A DNA stretch of 64,000 nucleotides. It comes from Lactococcus garvieae subsp. garvieae (GTDB lineage Bacteria; Bacillota; Bacilli; Lactobacillales; Streptococcaceae). The notes beneath the pieces were generated by a model that made no database searches, was not told where the DNA came from, and saw nothing but the letters and a program-made list of their open reading frames with translations. Positions 63,982 to 64,000 of the stretch are shown in pieces. Position 1 is the stretch's first letter. Each line of letters starts with the position of its first letter. The position numbers were made by a program, and so were the translations under genes. The DNA is taken from contig NZ_CP118950.1 of NCBI RefSeq assembly GCF_029024465.1, positions 186,001 to 250,000 of the forward strand, in the 5' to 3' direction.

Positions 63982-64000
63982 ATGACTATCGTATACGATG
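63982..64000 (+). CDS. Start of a gene cut by the window end (MTIVYD...)
   Basis: Only six codons are visible behind AAAGGAAAA, 90 bases after the YeiH-type gene and with its own promoter. Too short to identify. Confidence 0.6.

Overview
The window looks like a chromosomal segment of a Lactococcus. The order Crp/Fnr regulator - aquaglyceroporin - X-prolyl dipeptidyl peptidase, the PepV dipeptidase, a PepX of about 765 residues, ATG starts behind AGGAG-type ribosome sites and very frequent extended -10 promoters (TGn-TATAAT) all fit. The proteins resemble but do not match the L. lactis sequences I remember, so a relative such as the L. garvieae group is my guess; no species marker (rRNA) is present. 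I saw no tRNA, rRNA, insertion sequence, prophage or CRISPR array.

Layout. 1-1940 is the 3' end of a Cna-B-repeat wall-anchored adhesin. 2025-6738 holds pepX, a small unknown gene, a Crp/Fnr regulator and glpF. 6740-9923 carries a methionine T-box leader and the metQ-metN-metI importer, followed by pepV, two regulators, gpmA and pbp2b. 15946-18757 (TDT transporter, LysR regulator, lipase-like hydrolase) separates pbp2b from recR-ddl-murF. A CstR-like persulfide sensor and several copies of a short hairpin repeat sit around ddl and murF. 22943-28670 is a five-gene peptide ABC transporter (A-B-C-D-F) behind CodY-like boxes. Then come a PAP2-related membrane protein, prfC, a large LtaS-like enzyme and the DEAD-box helicase cshA with a structured leader.

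35906-42205 is the most unusual part: a four-gene operon with a SipW/ER-type signal peptidase that has a repeat-bearing cytosolic extension, two paralogous secreted proteins, and a 984-residue pilin-like Cna-B protein ending in an LPxVG sorting signal. All three exported proteins share one signal-peptide motif. It reads as a dedicated surface-fibre system that joins SipW processing to wall anchoring. The adhesin at the left edge has the same LPxVG-type signal.

From 42436 on: era, mutM, recA, an amino-acid permease, ylbF/ylbG-type genes, and the conserved CYTH - relQ - nadK - rluD group (first gene divergent). A lipid-anchored cyclophilin-like isomerase is followed by a histidine-rich leader peptide with an attenuator in front of a LysP/HisP-type permease, a solute-binding lipoprotein, an FMN reductase and apbE. 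The window ends with an FAD oxidoreductase, lysS, the potassium importer kimA with a structured leader, a YeiH-type membrane protein and the first codons of another gene.

Regulation is unusually readable: one T-box, one leader-peptide attenuator, CodY-like boxes, and six genes whose -10 box lies 6-9 bases before the ATG, suggesting leaderless mRNAs.
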